64,000 bases of DNA from Morella rubra (Eukaryota > Streptophyta > Magnoliopsida > Fagales > Myricaceae). Both the position numbers and the translations under genes were made by a program. Of the stretch, positions 44,875 through 58,125 are shown in pieces. The stretch lies in the NCBI GenBank assembly GCA_003952965.2, contig CM025851.1, positions 16,346,435 through 16,410,434 on the forward strand. The letters run 5' to 3'. The notes under the pieces are model-generated. The model had not been told where the DNA came from and ran no database searches. It saw only the letters and a list, made by a program, of their open reading frames with translations. Every line of letters starts with the position of its first letter. Position 1 is the first letter of the stretch.

Positions 44875-45528
44875 ATGATGGATAAGGAGCAGGTCATGAG
44901 TGTACGACCGCTGGCAGCTGACCCTTCCGGCAGCGACGACGAAGAGGCCACTGAGCACTCAAACAAATTAATCCAGCGAAGGAGATGGGCCAGATTTGGC
45001 TTCAGCATCTCAATCTGCATTCTGGTCATATGCGCTCTAGCCACAGCTCTGTCGTTAACCGTGTTCAACATCAAGGATCCTATTGTCACAACAAACGTAT
45101 TCAAGGTCACTAAGCTCGTGCTAATATACCGCAGGACCCTCCCTGCACCAGGGACCAACATCTCATTGGTAGTCGATATGTCAGTGAAAAATCGGAATAT
45201 GGTGTCTTTCAAATATGATAACACCACCACAACTTGGTATTACCACGGCATAGAGATTGGGGAGGCCGAAGGCCCGGCGGGCCTTGTCAAGGCCAGACGC
45301 ACAGCGAGAATGAATGTTACGGTGGTTGCTAGTGCAGACCAGATTAGTACCTACCCGGATGTGATCGACGATTTGAGCTCGGGACTACTGACTCTGAGCA
45401 GCTATTCAAGGATTCCCGGGCGAGTTCAAGTCTTCTCTAAGAAGAAGCATTTTGATCTGCGTATCAATTGCACCATCACATTTAATATTTCAAGCCAGGC
45501 GATTAAGGAACAGGAATGCATGTCCTAG
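44875..45528 (+). CDS. NHL/LEA_2 membrane-anchored protein (NDR1/HIN1-like), 217 aa
   Basis: Single exon. The start MMDKEQVMSVRPLAADPSGS sits in the context AGCCATG, shared with its paralogue at 58811. An acidic cytosolic head (SGSDDEEA) and a basic QRRRWAR anchor precede one hydrophobic segment (about residues 41-64, FGFSISICILVICALATALS). The LEA_2/WHy domain follows with VFNIKDPI, LPAPGTNISLVVDMSVKN, a YYHGIEIGEAEGPAG turn and the end FNISSQAIKEQECMS. Five or so N-glycosylation sequons suggest the domain lies outside the cytosol. NHL proteins act at the plasma membrane in defence or abiotic stress; the specific role here is unknown. The frame is also open upstream to 44740 but without an ATG. 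It is intact and close to the 58811 gene in sequence. Confidence 0.9.
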   Translation: MMDKEQVMSVRPLAADPSGSDDEEATEHSNKLIQRRRWARFGFSISICILVICALATALSLTVFNIKDPIVTTNVFKVTKLVLIYRRTLPAPGTNISLVVDMSVKNRNMVSFKYDNTTTTWYYHGIEIGEAEGPAGLVKARRTARMNVTVVASADQISTYPDVIDDLSSGLLTLSSYSRIPGRVQVFSKKKHFDLRINCTITFNISSQAIKEQECMS

Positions 45529-46354
45529 GGTTACGTAGTGTTGCTCATCGGTTGGGGAAAAAGCCCTACTTGGCTTTAGTTATCTCGTTTTCCTATCTGT
45601 CTCTCGTGTTGCAATGTACTAAATTCCAGGTTCTTTTTATTTAAGTCATATTCATTTATTTTACATTAATCTAATACGTGCTTTCTCTTAGAAAAAGAAC
45701 TGTTTATATTGGAAGAAGCAGCACAAACCGACCTCGTGGGAGCGAGCTTCGCCATTTTTGGATTCTGTTGAAGGGTAAGGTCGATCGCTGACTCGCTAAA
45801 ACAGCTGGATCGGCCGTAGGTTGAGAGTTTTGATGTTCCCCAAGAAATTTTAACAATTCCCAAGCCATCATCAGGTTCTTATGCTTGTTTATATGTTGCA
45901 TTCAGCTTGAAAGATTTTTCTGTAATGAACCCAATACATGTTCGAATATAATTAATTCATGAGATGATCTGGGTGAGTTAATTAAACTTCATCATCAGCC
46001 CAAATATCTGTGCTTGTTCGGCTATCTGATGAACCAATGCATTGTTGAACTTAATTTATTAAGTTATTTGAACTACTCGACTCTGACGGCTGGATCAACC
46101 GATCGATCCTTTGCCATATAACCTTTCCTTGAACTGCTTTCTTGGACATCATTAATTTTTCAATATATATATCTTCAAGGCTTAGAGAGGCGATGATCAT
46201 GCTGCTTATAAGTCTAATGATCTCTCCAATTGGGTTGCTTATATATAACCATGCTGCAGGGTCGACGGAGCTAGCTAGAAACTCATGAAGTTTTTCTTTC
46301 CAGATTTTGGGGCCCCCTAGTTTCGTCCCTGCTTATACCACTGACGCTTTGAAG
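45529..46354. other. 3' flank of the first NHL-type gene
   Basis: This holds the 3' UTR and intergenic sequence up to the CACTA 3 TSD. A segment resembling the 3' flank of the 58811 gene (ATATTGGAAGAA at 45708 and 59633) suggests the duplication included downstream sequence. No gene is recognised. Confidence 0.45.
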
Positions 46355-47219
46355 TAGCACTAAAAGAAAAAATACTTTGGGTGACAAAAAAATTTGTCAT
46401 CCAAAGTACTAATTTCGTCAGCTAAGGTTTTGGGTGACAAAACCGAGTTGTTACCCAGTTTGTCACCTAAAGCCCGTTAGCCAAAGTTTTAGGTGACGAT
46501 TTTCGTGTTCTGTCACTCGAAACTGTTCGGACAGTTTATAAAAACATTTGAACGGTTTGGTGCCATACTGACAAAATTGAAAATTTCATGCCCAGTACAG
46601 TCCATCCATTCGCACAGCTTATGCGAACGTTCTCTCTATACGTTCGCACAACTTATGCGAACGGTTAGTCCAATGTGATGAAATACATTTGTCATGGAAT
46701 AAACGTCTGCATTGTTGTATAACAACGTCTGAACGATAACGTAAATATGTCTAGACGCATTTGTGAAGACGTTCGCCCGTTGTTTCATTATGACGAAATA
46801 TTTTTTGTCAACTTCAAACACAGTTCGAACTTTTACAAACAAAGTTCGGATGCAATTTTCGCAGAACACATTGGAATGTATTTTATTACCGTGCAAACGG
46901 TTTCCTAATAAAAACTGTGTGCATGCTAGAAATATCGATCAGACAGAGTAAGGGTTCGGACTTGTTTTGTAAACGTGCGCATGTTACAACGTTCGAACGA
47001 CTTTTGTTAGCGTTTGAACTGTTTTCCACATATTTGAATTAATTTAATTAAAATTTTAAAATAATTACAAATAATATAAATAAAAATATATTCAATACTC
47101 ATAGTATAATAAAATATCTACAAATATATAAACGTCATTAAGAGTAAAAAAAATGCATAATCAATAAGTACTGAATAAGTAGTGAAAATACATAAATTTA
47201 TCCAAATTTTCGTTTGGGT

Positions 47220-48212
47220 GTCGTACGAGATTTCAACTGTCTGATCTGCACCATTAGCTGCTCACGCATCTGCTCCACCATTAGTTGCATCCTCCGTTCT
47301 TGTTGTTCCTACATCATCTTCTGATGCTCTTCGTCTTTTTTCCGTTGCTGCTCCGCCATCATCTGCATTAATTCTTCGTCTTTCTTCCGTTGTTGCTCCT
47401 CTATCATCTATAGATGCTCTTGCATCGTATGCTCCATATCTGACCGTTTGACTAGAAGCGCTTCATATTCCATCTGTCTAGCCTCATCTCCTCAATCTCT
47501 AATCTAGCCTCCTCCAATCTCCAGGACAAATCAACGGACGCTGCTGATGAAGATGATCCAACAGACCGTACTGAACGGCCTAAACCTCGCACGTAACCCG
47601 CTTTCGTCCCCAACACCTCAGCGAAAATCTCCACTTCAGTGTATGACTTTCCCTCTGACTCATGCTGCAACTATAACGCCTCCATTTTTTTCCTACAAAA
47701 TTAAAAAAAGAAGAAGATAAAATTAACATATATGAAACATAAACTCATACGAATGCATCATTAAATCTAATGTTACAACTTACAAAAATTTTCCGTGCAT
47801 CTTATGATGTCCACATGCCATCTTTATTAGTATGTGTCTTTTTATATAGCAACGCAGGACTAATCTCATCAGATTCTAGATTTTTCTATACATCAAAAGA
47901 AATATAGAACGTGCATATTAAAATACCTAAGTCATTTATTTAAATAATAAATTATAAAAATGTAAATTTATTACTTACCAATAATGCTTTTGCGCGTTGG
48001 AAAGACCTCGTTCCATATGTGTCTACAATCTTCAGCTTAGCTCTATTCTCCTTGTTGATTGCACTCCTCCTCTGCATTGTACATTTACAGTTGTTACCAC
48101 GCCTACAATATTGAGCATAAACACTCACCATTTTAAGACAAGTGTATAAGCTCAATGCTGAATGTGTATTCGAAGGATAAAATGAGATTTCCATAGAAAT
48201 TTCTAAACACAA
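47220..48212 (-). pseudogene. CACTA 3 Transposase_24-type gene
   Basis: Exon-like blocks on the minus strand: NRAKLKIVDTYGTRSFQRAK (about 48050-47985), ESDEISPALLYKKTHTNKDG (47880-47815), and EGKSYTEVEIFAEVLGTKAG, then YVRGLG (47660-47575). A Ser-rich stretch follows, then a long charged helix (RLEEARLEIEEMRLDRW) and repeated QQRKKDEE-like coils down to about 47220. This matches the block order in CACTA 1 and 4. An internal stop is seen (TS*DAR near 47805), so it is probably not functional. Confidence 0.7.
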
Positions 48213-49373
48213 TACTCACAATAGCATATACAATTACACACATTACGCATATTGTAAACTCAAACTGTCCATAATGTGGACAATTCAAGAATTAAACCGA
48301 GTTCGTTATCCGAACTCTGTGTAATTCTTAAACGGGGGGCTAAGGCTACTAAATGAATGCAAGAATATAGCAGCTAAAAATTGTTTGGACGTAATCTAAA
48401 TCGTCTGCACAATCCATGAGCCTTTGGATGCTTTTTGCAAAAGCGTTTGAACCAAAAAAAGGGTCCGGACGGACATAATCCGTCTGAACTGTGATTGTCG
48501 ACCAAGACAGTTCTTCGATGCATAGACTCCATTTTCACTACAAATTCTTCCCAAAATCACAAACACATCACAACCAAGCATAAACTCAGTTGCTATCATT
48601 TTAGACCCAAAAATTTCGAAAAACACATGCTTTTATATCCTAAAATCTATGCTTTTCATCCTAAAACAATTTAATTTAGAACCCACTAACCTCAAATGCA
48701 ATCCAATATCAAATTCTGAATGAGTTGCTCTTCCACACCCGATTCAATGCAGTTGGACGCTCAAAATCAGCTCTCCTATTGCTCAAATCTCTTGTTTTCT
48801 AAGTGTTTCCCGTTTTTCCTCCCATGTCTATGATTCTACAACTTTGAAACGATTGAATACCGTTCGGTTGGTAAAATGAAGTTCGGATGCTTACATGTAT
48901 TAGTTTTCGAGGGAATTGTTGCCGCCTAAAATTTTTGAACTATCCGAACCACTACAAACAGTCAGAAGGCTATCTTTGGTCTCCGTTTTAGTAATCCTCA
49001 AATGACAGCGTCTGGTTAAACCACAAACATCTGGACTCGAATAATACGTCTAGACGGTATCTTACATTGCACGACGTCGTTTGGAAATCCCAAATGAAAG
49101 CGTCTAAATAAAAGGATCGTAAATGAGAATCGTCCCGACCATATAAGAAACCGTACGGATGGTTTCAAAGTCGTTCGAACGGTTTTTGACGAACTTTTAT
49201 TATTTGTTCTAATAACAATTATAACATAACGAGATAACATAAATATATCAAATATCGTCAAAACATAATATAAACAAAATAACATCAAATAAATACAAAT
49301 TGATGTCCACAAAACATAATAGAAAAGTAAATGTCCTCAAACAAAATAAAAATAAATAAACATCATAATAAAG

Positions 49374-50600
49374 CTACAGGTCATCATCGTTATCATCCGA
49401 GATTTTTAGAACGTCATGAATTTGACTAAGGTGCTCCTCTATATACACGACCCGCTGAGTCAATGCAAATAACTCAACACCAGTTGCCACTTTCCTCATG
49501 GCCTCTTGAACCGCAGCGATCTCCTTCTTCCACCCAGAGTCCATGTCCATGACCTTTTGCTCCAAAGTTGTCAGCCGACAACTGATATCACTGACCATCT
49601 CATGGGTGGGCCGCAAGACCGATTGCATCCACTCAGTCAGCTGCGTCATCATGTCGTCCATCCAACCCGGTCGCTGTGCCCCAAAAACCTGGGTCGAGCT
49701 CTGCCCAGGATCTACTGCTCCTCAGCCTCCTCAGGCTGCTCCTGTCGTCTAACTCTAGCAGCCCGAGCGGCATTCAGTGCTCGGCGTGTCTTGGCAATCG
49801 ATTTGGAGAACGGTGTCTTATTGATAGACCTAACTAGAATGGCCCTCAGCTTGTCAACACCCTCGGGTACCAACATGGAGTGCAAGAACTGGGTCAGTAG
49901 AATCCCGTGCAGCAATGAAATTATAGCATCCGTCTTCAAAGGCCTCCACATGAACGGACTAATAGATGTAGGACGCCATATCAACAGGTAGCCCCCGAAC
50001 AACTACCAGGTATAAGAACTCTGCCGACTATAAGACAGCTCCGTAGTGTGCTTCCTTGGGTCGATGGCGGAGCATAGGATCAGGTGCATGATCCGCAGAA
50101 AGGACGCAACTGCCCGTGTACCATATAGGCTCCGTCCAAAATCGCTGTATCGTTGCCTAGCATGGCCTAGAATACCTCGGCCTTAGTAGGCGGCCTTCCT
50201 CGCTCATTGGCAGGTTTGGGAACGCTATCAAATCTCATTCGTACCCCAAGAATTTCTCTAACTCGTCCGACGACTATACGATTGGAACATTACAGACTGT
50301 GAGCTCCATACTAGGCTCCTCGATGTCTGTCACCTGTAAAATAGCACAATAGAACTCCCGCACCAGGTTTCTCGATGCATACCGGTCCTATGAATCAACG
50401 GAAGCCAACCTATCTCCTCCACCACCTCTAAAAGCGTCCGGCCCTCAAAAGTCAGGTCGTAGAAATCCGCCAACTTTATGTCCTGCTTGACAACAATCGA
50501 GTGGGACATAACAATTGTTGTATGCTACTCCAACGTTAAAGTAGAACCGGAAGGTTGCTCGATATCAGCCTGGCTCGTACGTGCATGCTTGCTCATTTTT
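49374..50600 (-). pseudogene. CACTA 3 plant-transposon ORF with coiled-coil C-terminus
   Basis: Starting near 50600, the minus strand has degenerate blocks that match the layout of the CACTA 4 ORF. They include FMWRPLKTDAIISLLHGILL, TQFLHSMLVPEGVDKL (50002-49712), and RTRRALNAARAARVRRQEQ-like basic sequence. A helical tail follows: LTEWMQSVLRPTHEMVSDIS, CRLTTLEQKVMDMDS, IEEHLSQIHDVL and an acidic DDNDDDL end (49661-49374). Stops and frameshifts interrupt the upstream half. Confidence 0.55.
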
Positions 50601-52304
50601 TTTTCAATCTGCATAACAAGCGTTCGCACGATTAGAAAATATGTCCGAACACGAAAATAAAGTCCAAACTCTAAGTTGAAGACGTTCGGACCTCTTGTTA
50701 AAGCGTCCGAACGTCACAAAGGCATCCGGACCAACAAATAATATCCATCCGAATGTTAATCAAATAAAAAACTATTTAACTTCAACATTAGAACGTCCAA
50801 ACTAAGTTAAAAAGCGTCCGGACAAAATCAAAACGACAACGTATCCCGTAGGGATGCTACATACGTCTGAACATGAATTAAAATACGTCCAAACGCAGAA
50901 AAGATAATCAAAATTTTTAAATTTAATTAAAACACGTCCGGACGACTATCACATAGCGTCCGGACAAATCCAAAACAACAACGTATGCCTCCGAACGGCA
51001 TTGTCAAGTGTTCGGACGTTTAATTTATTTGTTCGGACATCAAAAAAAGCATCCGGACGCTGAGGGGAGGACTGCCGAGTTAACTCAGCCATGGCAGCAT
51101 CCCTCCACCTCCACACATGCCCAAAAATACACCAAAACACAAACTAACATACTTAAAACAATGCTAACACTTAACATAATCAATTTCAACGTAAAAATCA
51201 ATCAAAAAACACAATGTACTATGCAAAAAATGGAATTGAAATTCTATACATAAAACTATAAAAAAAAAATCAAATTTTGTTGTTAAAATCATGTTAAAAA
51301 TAAGCAAAACATACCTAAACGTGATTAGATCCTCGAAAGAGTGATATTACGCCAAGATTTTAGAAGAAAAGAACTGAGATTTCAGAGAGTTTTGATGAGA
51401 AATGACGTGGTAGTTTTGAAAATGTTGAACTGTTCGACTTTTCAGAACTCGTTAATAGCATTCAGACTTTTAGCAAAGCGTCCAGACGGAATTTTGTACA
51501 CGTGGCCCAATCAACGCAGTTAGTATTAAATGCCAAAATTTAAACCGTTTAAAACGGTTCAACGCAATAAAGCTGTCTGGACGTGTTTTTAGGCGTGCGA
51601 ACAACTTGCCACCGATATCGCGCGACGTGGCAGCGTACGATTGGCTGACTTGATGTCTGAACCTGCAAATGATACCGTTCGGACTGAAACAACTGTTTTC
51701 AACCGGCAGGTAACGTAAACACGTGTAAACCATGCGACGTTACAATACGTCCGGACTGTGTATTACGGTCTGGACGGGTACAACTATTTTCGATATCATA
51801 TAACGTAAACACGTGTAAGCCATGCGACTGTTACAATAGCGTCCGGACGTATTACTCAACCGTTCCAACTGCGTCATTTCATCATTCGAATCAGGACTCT
51901 ACCCGTCCATGTTCGAACGCCTACCTCTTTAGTGGAGTCTAGACGTTATATTTGTCGTCGAACCCCTAGCAGATTTATTTAAAATTTCTTTTGTTTTGCA
52001 GTTAAATTCACTAAAGTTTAACTTCTCCACTTAAATTAATTTACTAATCACCTATTTAATTGTAATTACAAGCTAATTACACTAATCGTTCCGTTAACAT
52101 AGCACTCGTACAAATCACCGTTTGATCGTACTAATTATCCGTTTAAATTATAATAAATTTAATCAAGTGAAAGAACATAAACTAATATAAAATATCAAAA
52201 ATAATCCTAATACAGAACAAAAACACGATCATAATGTCTAGCATAAGCCAGAGACGGTCTTTCAAACGGTAAATAAATAATAGTGATAAAGCATAAATAG
52301 GAAA

Positions 52305-52634
52305 CTAGTCCAAATCACGAGCTGGCTCGTCCAGATCTTGTCCGAGGGCGTCACGAACATGCGCCAAATGCTCCTCCATATTATCCACCCGTCTGACGAG
52401 TGTTTGTAGCTGTATCGGAACGGTATGGACAGACTGGGACAACTCAGATAATTGTTGTCTCACAGAGAACAGTTCTATCTGCATAATATTCAACTCTTTT
52501 GTCAGAGCCCTATCCGTTAGAGCAAGTTTGGTTTCTAGACCGGTCAAGCGGCATTGGAGCTCCATGCACAACGAATGCGTTGGCCTCACTATCGCCCGAA
52601 TACTCTCTTTCAACTCCACTAAAAAGGCGTCCAC
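52305..52634 (-). pseudogene. Second copy of the coiled-coil C-terminal segment in CACTA 3
   Basis: The minus frame of 109 residues contains ELKESIRAIVRPTHSLCMEL, QCRLTGLETKLALTD and RRVDNMEEHLAHVRDALG, ending in acidic DEPARDLD. It aligns with the tail at 49661-49374 (shared RPTH, CRLT-LE-K, EEHL---(H)D-L). The frame is open, but the N-terminal portion is missing. It follows an internal block of subterminal-like motifs, which suggests that a second, deleted CACTA unit is fused into the element. Confidence 0.55.
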
Positions 52635-53164
52635 CCAAGTTGGTCGCTCTGTCTGTCCCCCGACATTGGTGATACTTCTCCCGAGTGTTCCATGGTCAAC
52701 CTAGCAAAAACTGTTGAACATTAGGAAAAACCGTTCGCACGAAAATCAAACTGCGTCGTTTAAATTGTATGCGTCCATCTAATAACCGTCTGGACATTAG
52801 ATATCGAGTTCGGACGTTGTAAAATACGTCCGAACGGTGTTTCGATGAACCAAACCAAAGCAGCATAATTTGATCAACCAAAACAACCCAACAAACTAAA
52901 TAACAACGAAATTGAATTGAAATGCATGAAATTAAGAAGCAAACTCATGAAAAAAGTTTTACCTGAAGTTATTTGAGAGATCCCGATCGGGGAGTGAAAC
53001 CGTTTAGGAGAAAAGTTTGAGAGAGGAGAGGGAGTTTGTGATTTTCTCAAAGTGTGGCAGGTTTAACGTCTCCTAAAAGCGTCGAACGTATTTCATATTC
53101 GTTCGGACGGTTCTCTGCATCATTTTCACACGTGGCCCAATCAAATTTATCGTCATTAAATATG

Positions 53165-54450
53165 CCGATTGATTCGAAATGGATCTAGAACTTTAACTGT
53201 TCGGACTGTATTTATTGGTCGGTTTCGATTCTTAACGTGTCTGAAGTTTTGCAACATGAACCACATGATTCGCGAAAGAAGCGTCATTTTTTTAACAGTC
53301 CGGACGGATTTTTTCCGTTGGAACGCATTTTGTGTAGTCCGAACATTGAGTGTTCATGATGATTTTAAATTTGTCACTATATATGCTGACGATTATTATT
53401 CGTTATGTAATTCCATTTGGACGGTTTTATAAAATTGTCCAGACGGGTTTGGAAAAATTGTGACGATTCTAATTGTCACTCAGTTACGACGATTTGCAAT
53501 TTGTCACCCAGCATAGAGTCCGAACGGTTTTGTTGAGAGTCCGGACGGTTTTTATATTTTGTGACTATTTTTACCGTCACTCATTGGCGACGCGTGTATG
53601 TCTCACTCCAGAAATACAACGTGTTTTTGATCGGACGGTTTATGATTTTGGGTGACGAAATTAATATTTTGTTTTAGGTGACAAAATAGAAACCCGATTC
53701 GTGGTGTCGTTTTATATTGTACTTCCTTTGTGGTTGATTGGTCACGATCCATGTTTAAAGTTATAGAACATTGTTTTGGTGCAAAAAATGGTCCTTGCAT
53801 CATTTCGCATTTTCATTGAAGTTCAAGTTTCAAAATTTAACGTGTTTGAGTGGCACGTCACCGATTCGAAGCTATATTTCGACAACGGTTTCGATTCTTA
53901 ACGTGTTGGTTTTGCAACATTAAAATCATTGTCCGGAAAAATCCGAAATTGAGTGTTCTTGATGATTTTAAATTTGTCACTATATATGCTGACGGTTATG
54001 TAATTACATTTGGACGGTTTTATAAGTCCAGACGGGTTTGGAAAAATTGTGACGATTCTAATTGTGATTTGCAATTTGTCACCTAGCATAGAGTCCCGGT
54101 TTTGTTGAGAACGGTTTTTATATTTTGTGACTATTTTTACCGTCACTATTGGCGACGCGTGTATGTCGTCACTCCAAAATACGTCTGAACGTGTTTTTGA
54201 TACGGTTTTTTCGTTCCTAGATGATTTTGGGTAACGAAATTAATATTTTGTCACCACTTTAGGTGAAAAAATTTGGTTTGACACCCAGATTTTTGTCACC
54301 CAGCATACCCGAACGGTTTTGTTGAGAGTTTTTTTATACTTTGTGACTATTTTTACCGTCACTATTTGTATGTCTCACTCCAGAAATACGTTGTTTTTGA
54401 GGAATGATTTTGGGTGACGAAATTAATATTTTGTCAGGAAAGACCACTTT
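53165..54450. repeat. Tandemly duplicated right subterminal region of CACTA 3
   Basis: About 500 bp at 53165-53670 recurs at 53830-54240 with small deletions, and a third partial copy lies at 54290-54430. Shared words include GATGATTTTAAATTTGTCAC, TGGAAAAATTGTGACGATTC and TATTTTTACCGTCACT. The second copy lacks several of the GTCCGGACG-type motifs present in the first. Confidence 0.8.
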
Positions 54451-54514
54451 AGGTGACAAAATTTGGTTTGACACCTAGATTTTTGTCACTAAAGCTATAT
54501 TTCTTGTAGTGTAG

Positions 54515-54919
54515 GTTGGAATTAATATTATGAAAGATACAAAATATTCACCTCGGAACAAAAAGATTTTGATGTGTCCATATATAGAAAAGTACCCACC
54601 GAACCTAACCATGTCTTCCAATAGGCTTATATAGAGGCCATTAATCCACCGAACCTAACCAATTAACTTAATTAACAAAGTTTATGTAATATTAGCTTTT
54701 TAACCTAATATTGGATTAGAAAGTACTTTTTTGATTGAGAGAAGATTTCCCCTTTCCTTAGGGTATGTGTTCTACCCTACTTATACGTACGATGAATCTA
54801 CGATCGTTTTAGATAATAATATGTCGTGGAAATGTCAAAAGACAGCTAAAATGGGCCATAAAATAGTTGGTTTACTTATGGTGCCTTTTGACATATTTGG
54901 TGGAGATCCATCACTAAGA

Positions 54920-54963
<44 letters not shown>

Positions 54964-57900
54964 CAAGTACTGGAGATTAATAAAAAACTCTTATAACGCT
55001 TTGAAACCAAAAAAAAGAAAATAAAAAACATAATAAATTCAGCTAATTAATGATGTCATGAATTTTAAAATACTTGTCACACGTGGCATGCATCATGACA
55101 TCTTAATTTTTCATTACACATTTTTATTATTGTCACTTGGGGGTCGCGGATCAATCCATTGTGCTCAATTAAAATTTCAAATGCCTAATGCAAATGCTTA
55201 ACATGCGTTAGGCGACCCCGTAAGGGGAAATTTCAAACTATTTATGACGCTACCTCTGTTCCATAAGGAGTATTTGTAGTATCCCGGCCCCTTAATGCGA
55301 AGTCTCCCTAGTTTTTCTAATTAGTATCCTGATTAAAGCTGATTCATGGGTAGAATTTCTTTGTATATATTCCTATTTGTATTTCGAACCTGTCTTTCTG
55401 CATTATTCAAAAAAAAGAAATAAATTAGTCTCACAGGATATACTAACCATGATCAGTCTTTGTTTGGTTTACTCGATGTGGGATCTCTATATATCGACTA
55501 TCATGTCCAAGAAATTTTCGCTGACAGCGTCCTTACATAGCACAACACAAGCAGTCTCAAATTAGCTCACAATCACCACTCCTACACCTTGTCCATCCCA
55601 CCCAGCTTTTAGCCATGGAGGAGAAGTAGCAGGTCAAGCCATTAGCCCTACATGTACCAATTATGGAGTGTGAGAGAAATATACGTTACACCTAATTTTG
55701 TGTATTGAGTTTGGATAGACCTGACTCAGAAAAATTAATGTACTGACTGGATTGAAATTGCAACAACAAACTTTGTATTCAAATCGGTGGCCTCAAAACT
55801 CGATTATTAATTAAGTCAAGAATTTGTTCTTATATCATAGGTTTCTAACTTACAACCACCCATTAGATACAGTTCGTTCAAAAGTCAAATTTCATTTTTT
55901 TAAGTTTCAACCAATATTCATTAATATTGATGCCTTTGGTAATTAGCATGTCAAAGTGTTTTTGGTTCAAAATAAAACTCTAAAACGAATTAGAATTAGA
56001 ATTAGAAGAAATATTTATTAAATAGATTTAATGAAGAGAGAGAAGAGAGTCGAAGATGCACAAATTTTTATTTAGGCGCGATACCTGCGTCTCCCATATT
56101 AGACAGATAGTTCTTACGTGGTTATATTTTCTCTATTGAGTTTTTTTATTTAAATTTTCAGTACTTGACAGCACTAATAGTATCTGTACGATTTTTCTAT
56201 TCGGTCAACATGATATCAATCATGTTTGAATATTTTCGCTCAATGTTTGAGATCAATTTTGTAAGCTTTTTGTTACTCAAATATACCCCCCCTTCCATAA
56301 TTGATGCGTGAAGATCTTCCACGCTGATCTGTTTCGAATATTTGATATATTTTTTTAAAAAAATAAATGGTATAAATTAATGGATTCTTTCGTTCAAGAA
56401 ATTTCTTGAATTTGGACAACTATATTAATTTACGAAAGTTCATGTGATATCTTGTCAGTATGTATGGTCAATCTTTCTTCCTAACTTCTAAGGCTTTTCA
56501 CAGTTTTGAAATATACGAATTCTAGGCACTCTCAAGCTAGCTAAGTTAATATTAGCAAGTTAAAAGGTATCTTGTAACTTATTATTATTATTCCTTTATA
56601 TTAAATACATATTTCATCTATCAACTAGAAGTTTTCTGACACTTTGCACCCAAATTAATGATTTTGTTACATTAATTGCATATTAAACTAATAATCGTGT
56701 ACATTTTGCACCATCCGCCATTAATTTGGGTATAAACTAATATTTTAGTTAGTGAAATGATGATTTTACTCTCGCATTTTTTTGCCTTTATATTTTGTGT
56801 AGGGGTAAGATGTCACTTCAATGACAAAAAAACCAGTTCTAACCAAATTAACGGCGAAGGGGGCAAGTGTACATGATTAGTAATTGATGAATGAAAAGTT
56901 AACGAAATCAATATCTCAAGGTGTAAAGTAGTAGAACCCCAATACATGATGGACAAAATGTATATATATTATCAGCAACTAATTAATTATTATTACTTTT
57001 GAATTACTTAAAATATGAAGCTGGCCGTAATGTAGTGGTATATTAAGAATACTCATATAATATAGCTTTGAATTAAATGGCCAATTATTAATTCAGAAGG
57101 CTTTGAGAACTTTGACAAATGCTATTTAACAAAACTACTGTACTCAAATTTAGCGGTCCAAAGAAGCTTATCGAATTAGATCATAGAGCAATTCTTCAAC
57201 TTATAGCTGTAATATATATTTAGTCAATTGCTTTATATGATCAAGTAGACCCTGAATGATTTCAATCTGATAGGACACACATTACTAATTATAAAGCAGC
57301 AGTCAATGATTTTAAAGACGACATTTTATGGTGAGTTATATATAAATTAATCTAATCGACTAACTATTTATGGAGAGAAAAATTATAAAGGTATGCCGGC
57401 CTCGATCTACGACTGTGGGCCCTCATACTAAACTCGATCATGGCCGTCTGTCTCGATCTCTAAAATTTAGATTTGAAATTTTTCTGGGTTTGTATAATTT
57501 TATGCTCCACATGTAATGCACGATTAGGGTTTGATCAAGCTACATATATATATATACGTACGTACTCAACCAGTCAACCTGATCTTTTCTTCGGGAAATT
57601 AAGTTTATAAATTAAAATTGGCCAGAATGATCAGAGAAGTTCTTCAATGCTTTTACTGCTGATAAACTTTTTTTCGGGGGGGCAAATGTCAGTACACTGC
57701 TGATAAACTAATTAATGCTGAATTCGAAAAAGGGTTGACTTGGAGAAGCATGGGCTTAAGGTTCCCGATATGCATGTGCACCCCAAAGTTTGACTTTGAT
57801 CACTTGAAATTGTCGTTATACCCTTTGTTTGACTTTAAATCAGACAACTAAATTAAAGTACTTTAAATTTAGACTTGCTCAGAAAAAAAAAAAGGAAAAA

Positions 57901-58125
57901 TAAACAAATTAAATAGTAGTACATCATTAATAAGCTAGGCATGGTGCTTGGCAAAGTCAACTACGTTTGCAGTTAAATAAGAAAGACAAATTGGGAAGTG
58001 GTTAGGAGTGATTAAGATTGATGGGGATGATGGATGTATTGAAATGTCACGAAGATTATCTGAGTAGTAATGTTGAATTTCGTTAATGGTAATTGGGGTT
58101 GTAATTAACTAAAAAAGAAGTGTAA

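Larger units (their letters stand above)
46358..54511. mobile_element. CACTA transposon 3, 8.2 kb, GTCCGGAC family
   Basis: It starts CACTAAAAGAAAAAATAC and ends TATTTCTTGTAGTG, with the 3-bp TSD TAG (46355-46357 and 54512-54514). Termini have GGTGACAAAA words. Subterminal zones carry many GTTCGGACG, GTCCGGACG and CGTTCGAACG motifs (46490-47030 left; 50640-51960 internal; 52730-54230 right). Minus-strand genes: Transposase_24 type (47220-48212), a coiled-coil plant-transposon ORF (about 49374-50600) and a second copy of its C-terminal part (52305-52634). No TNP2 is seen. Confidence 0.92.
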
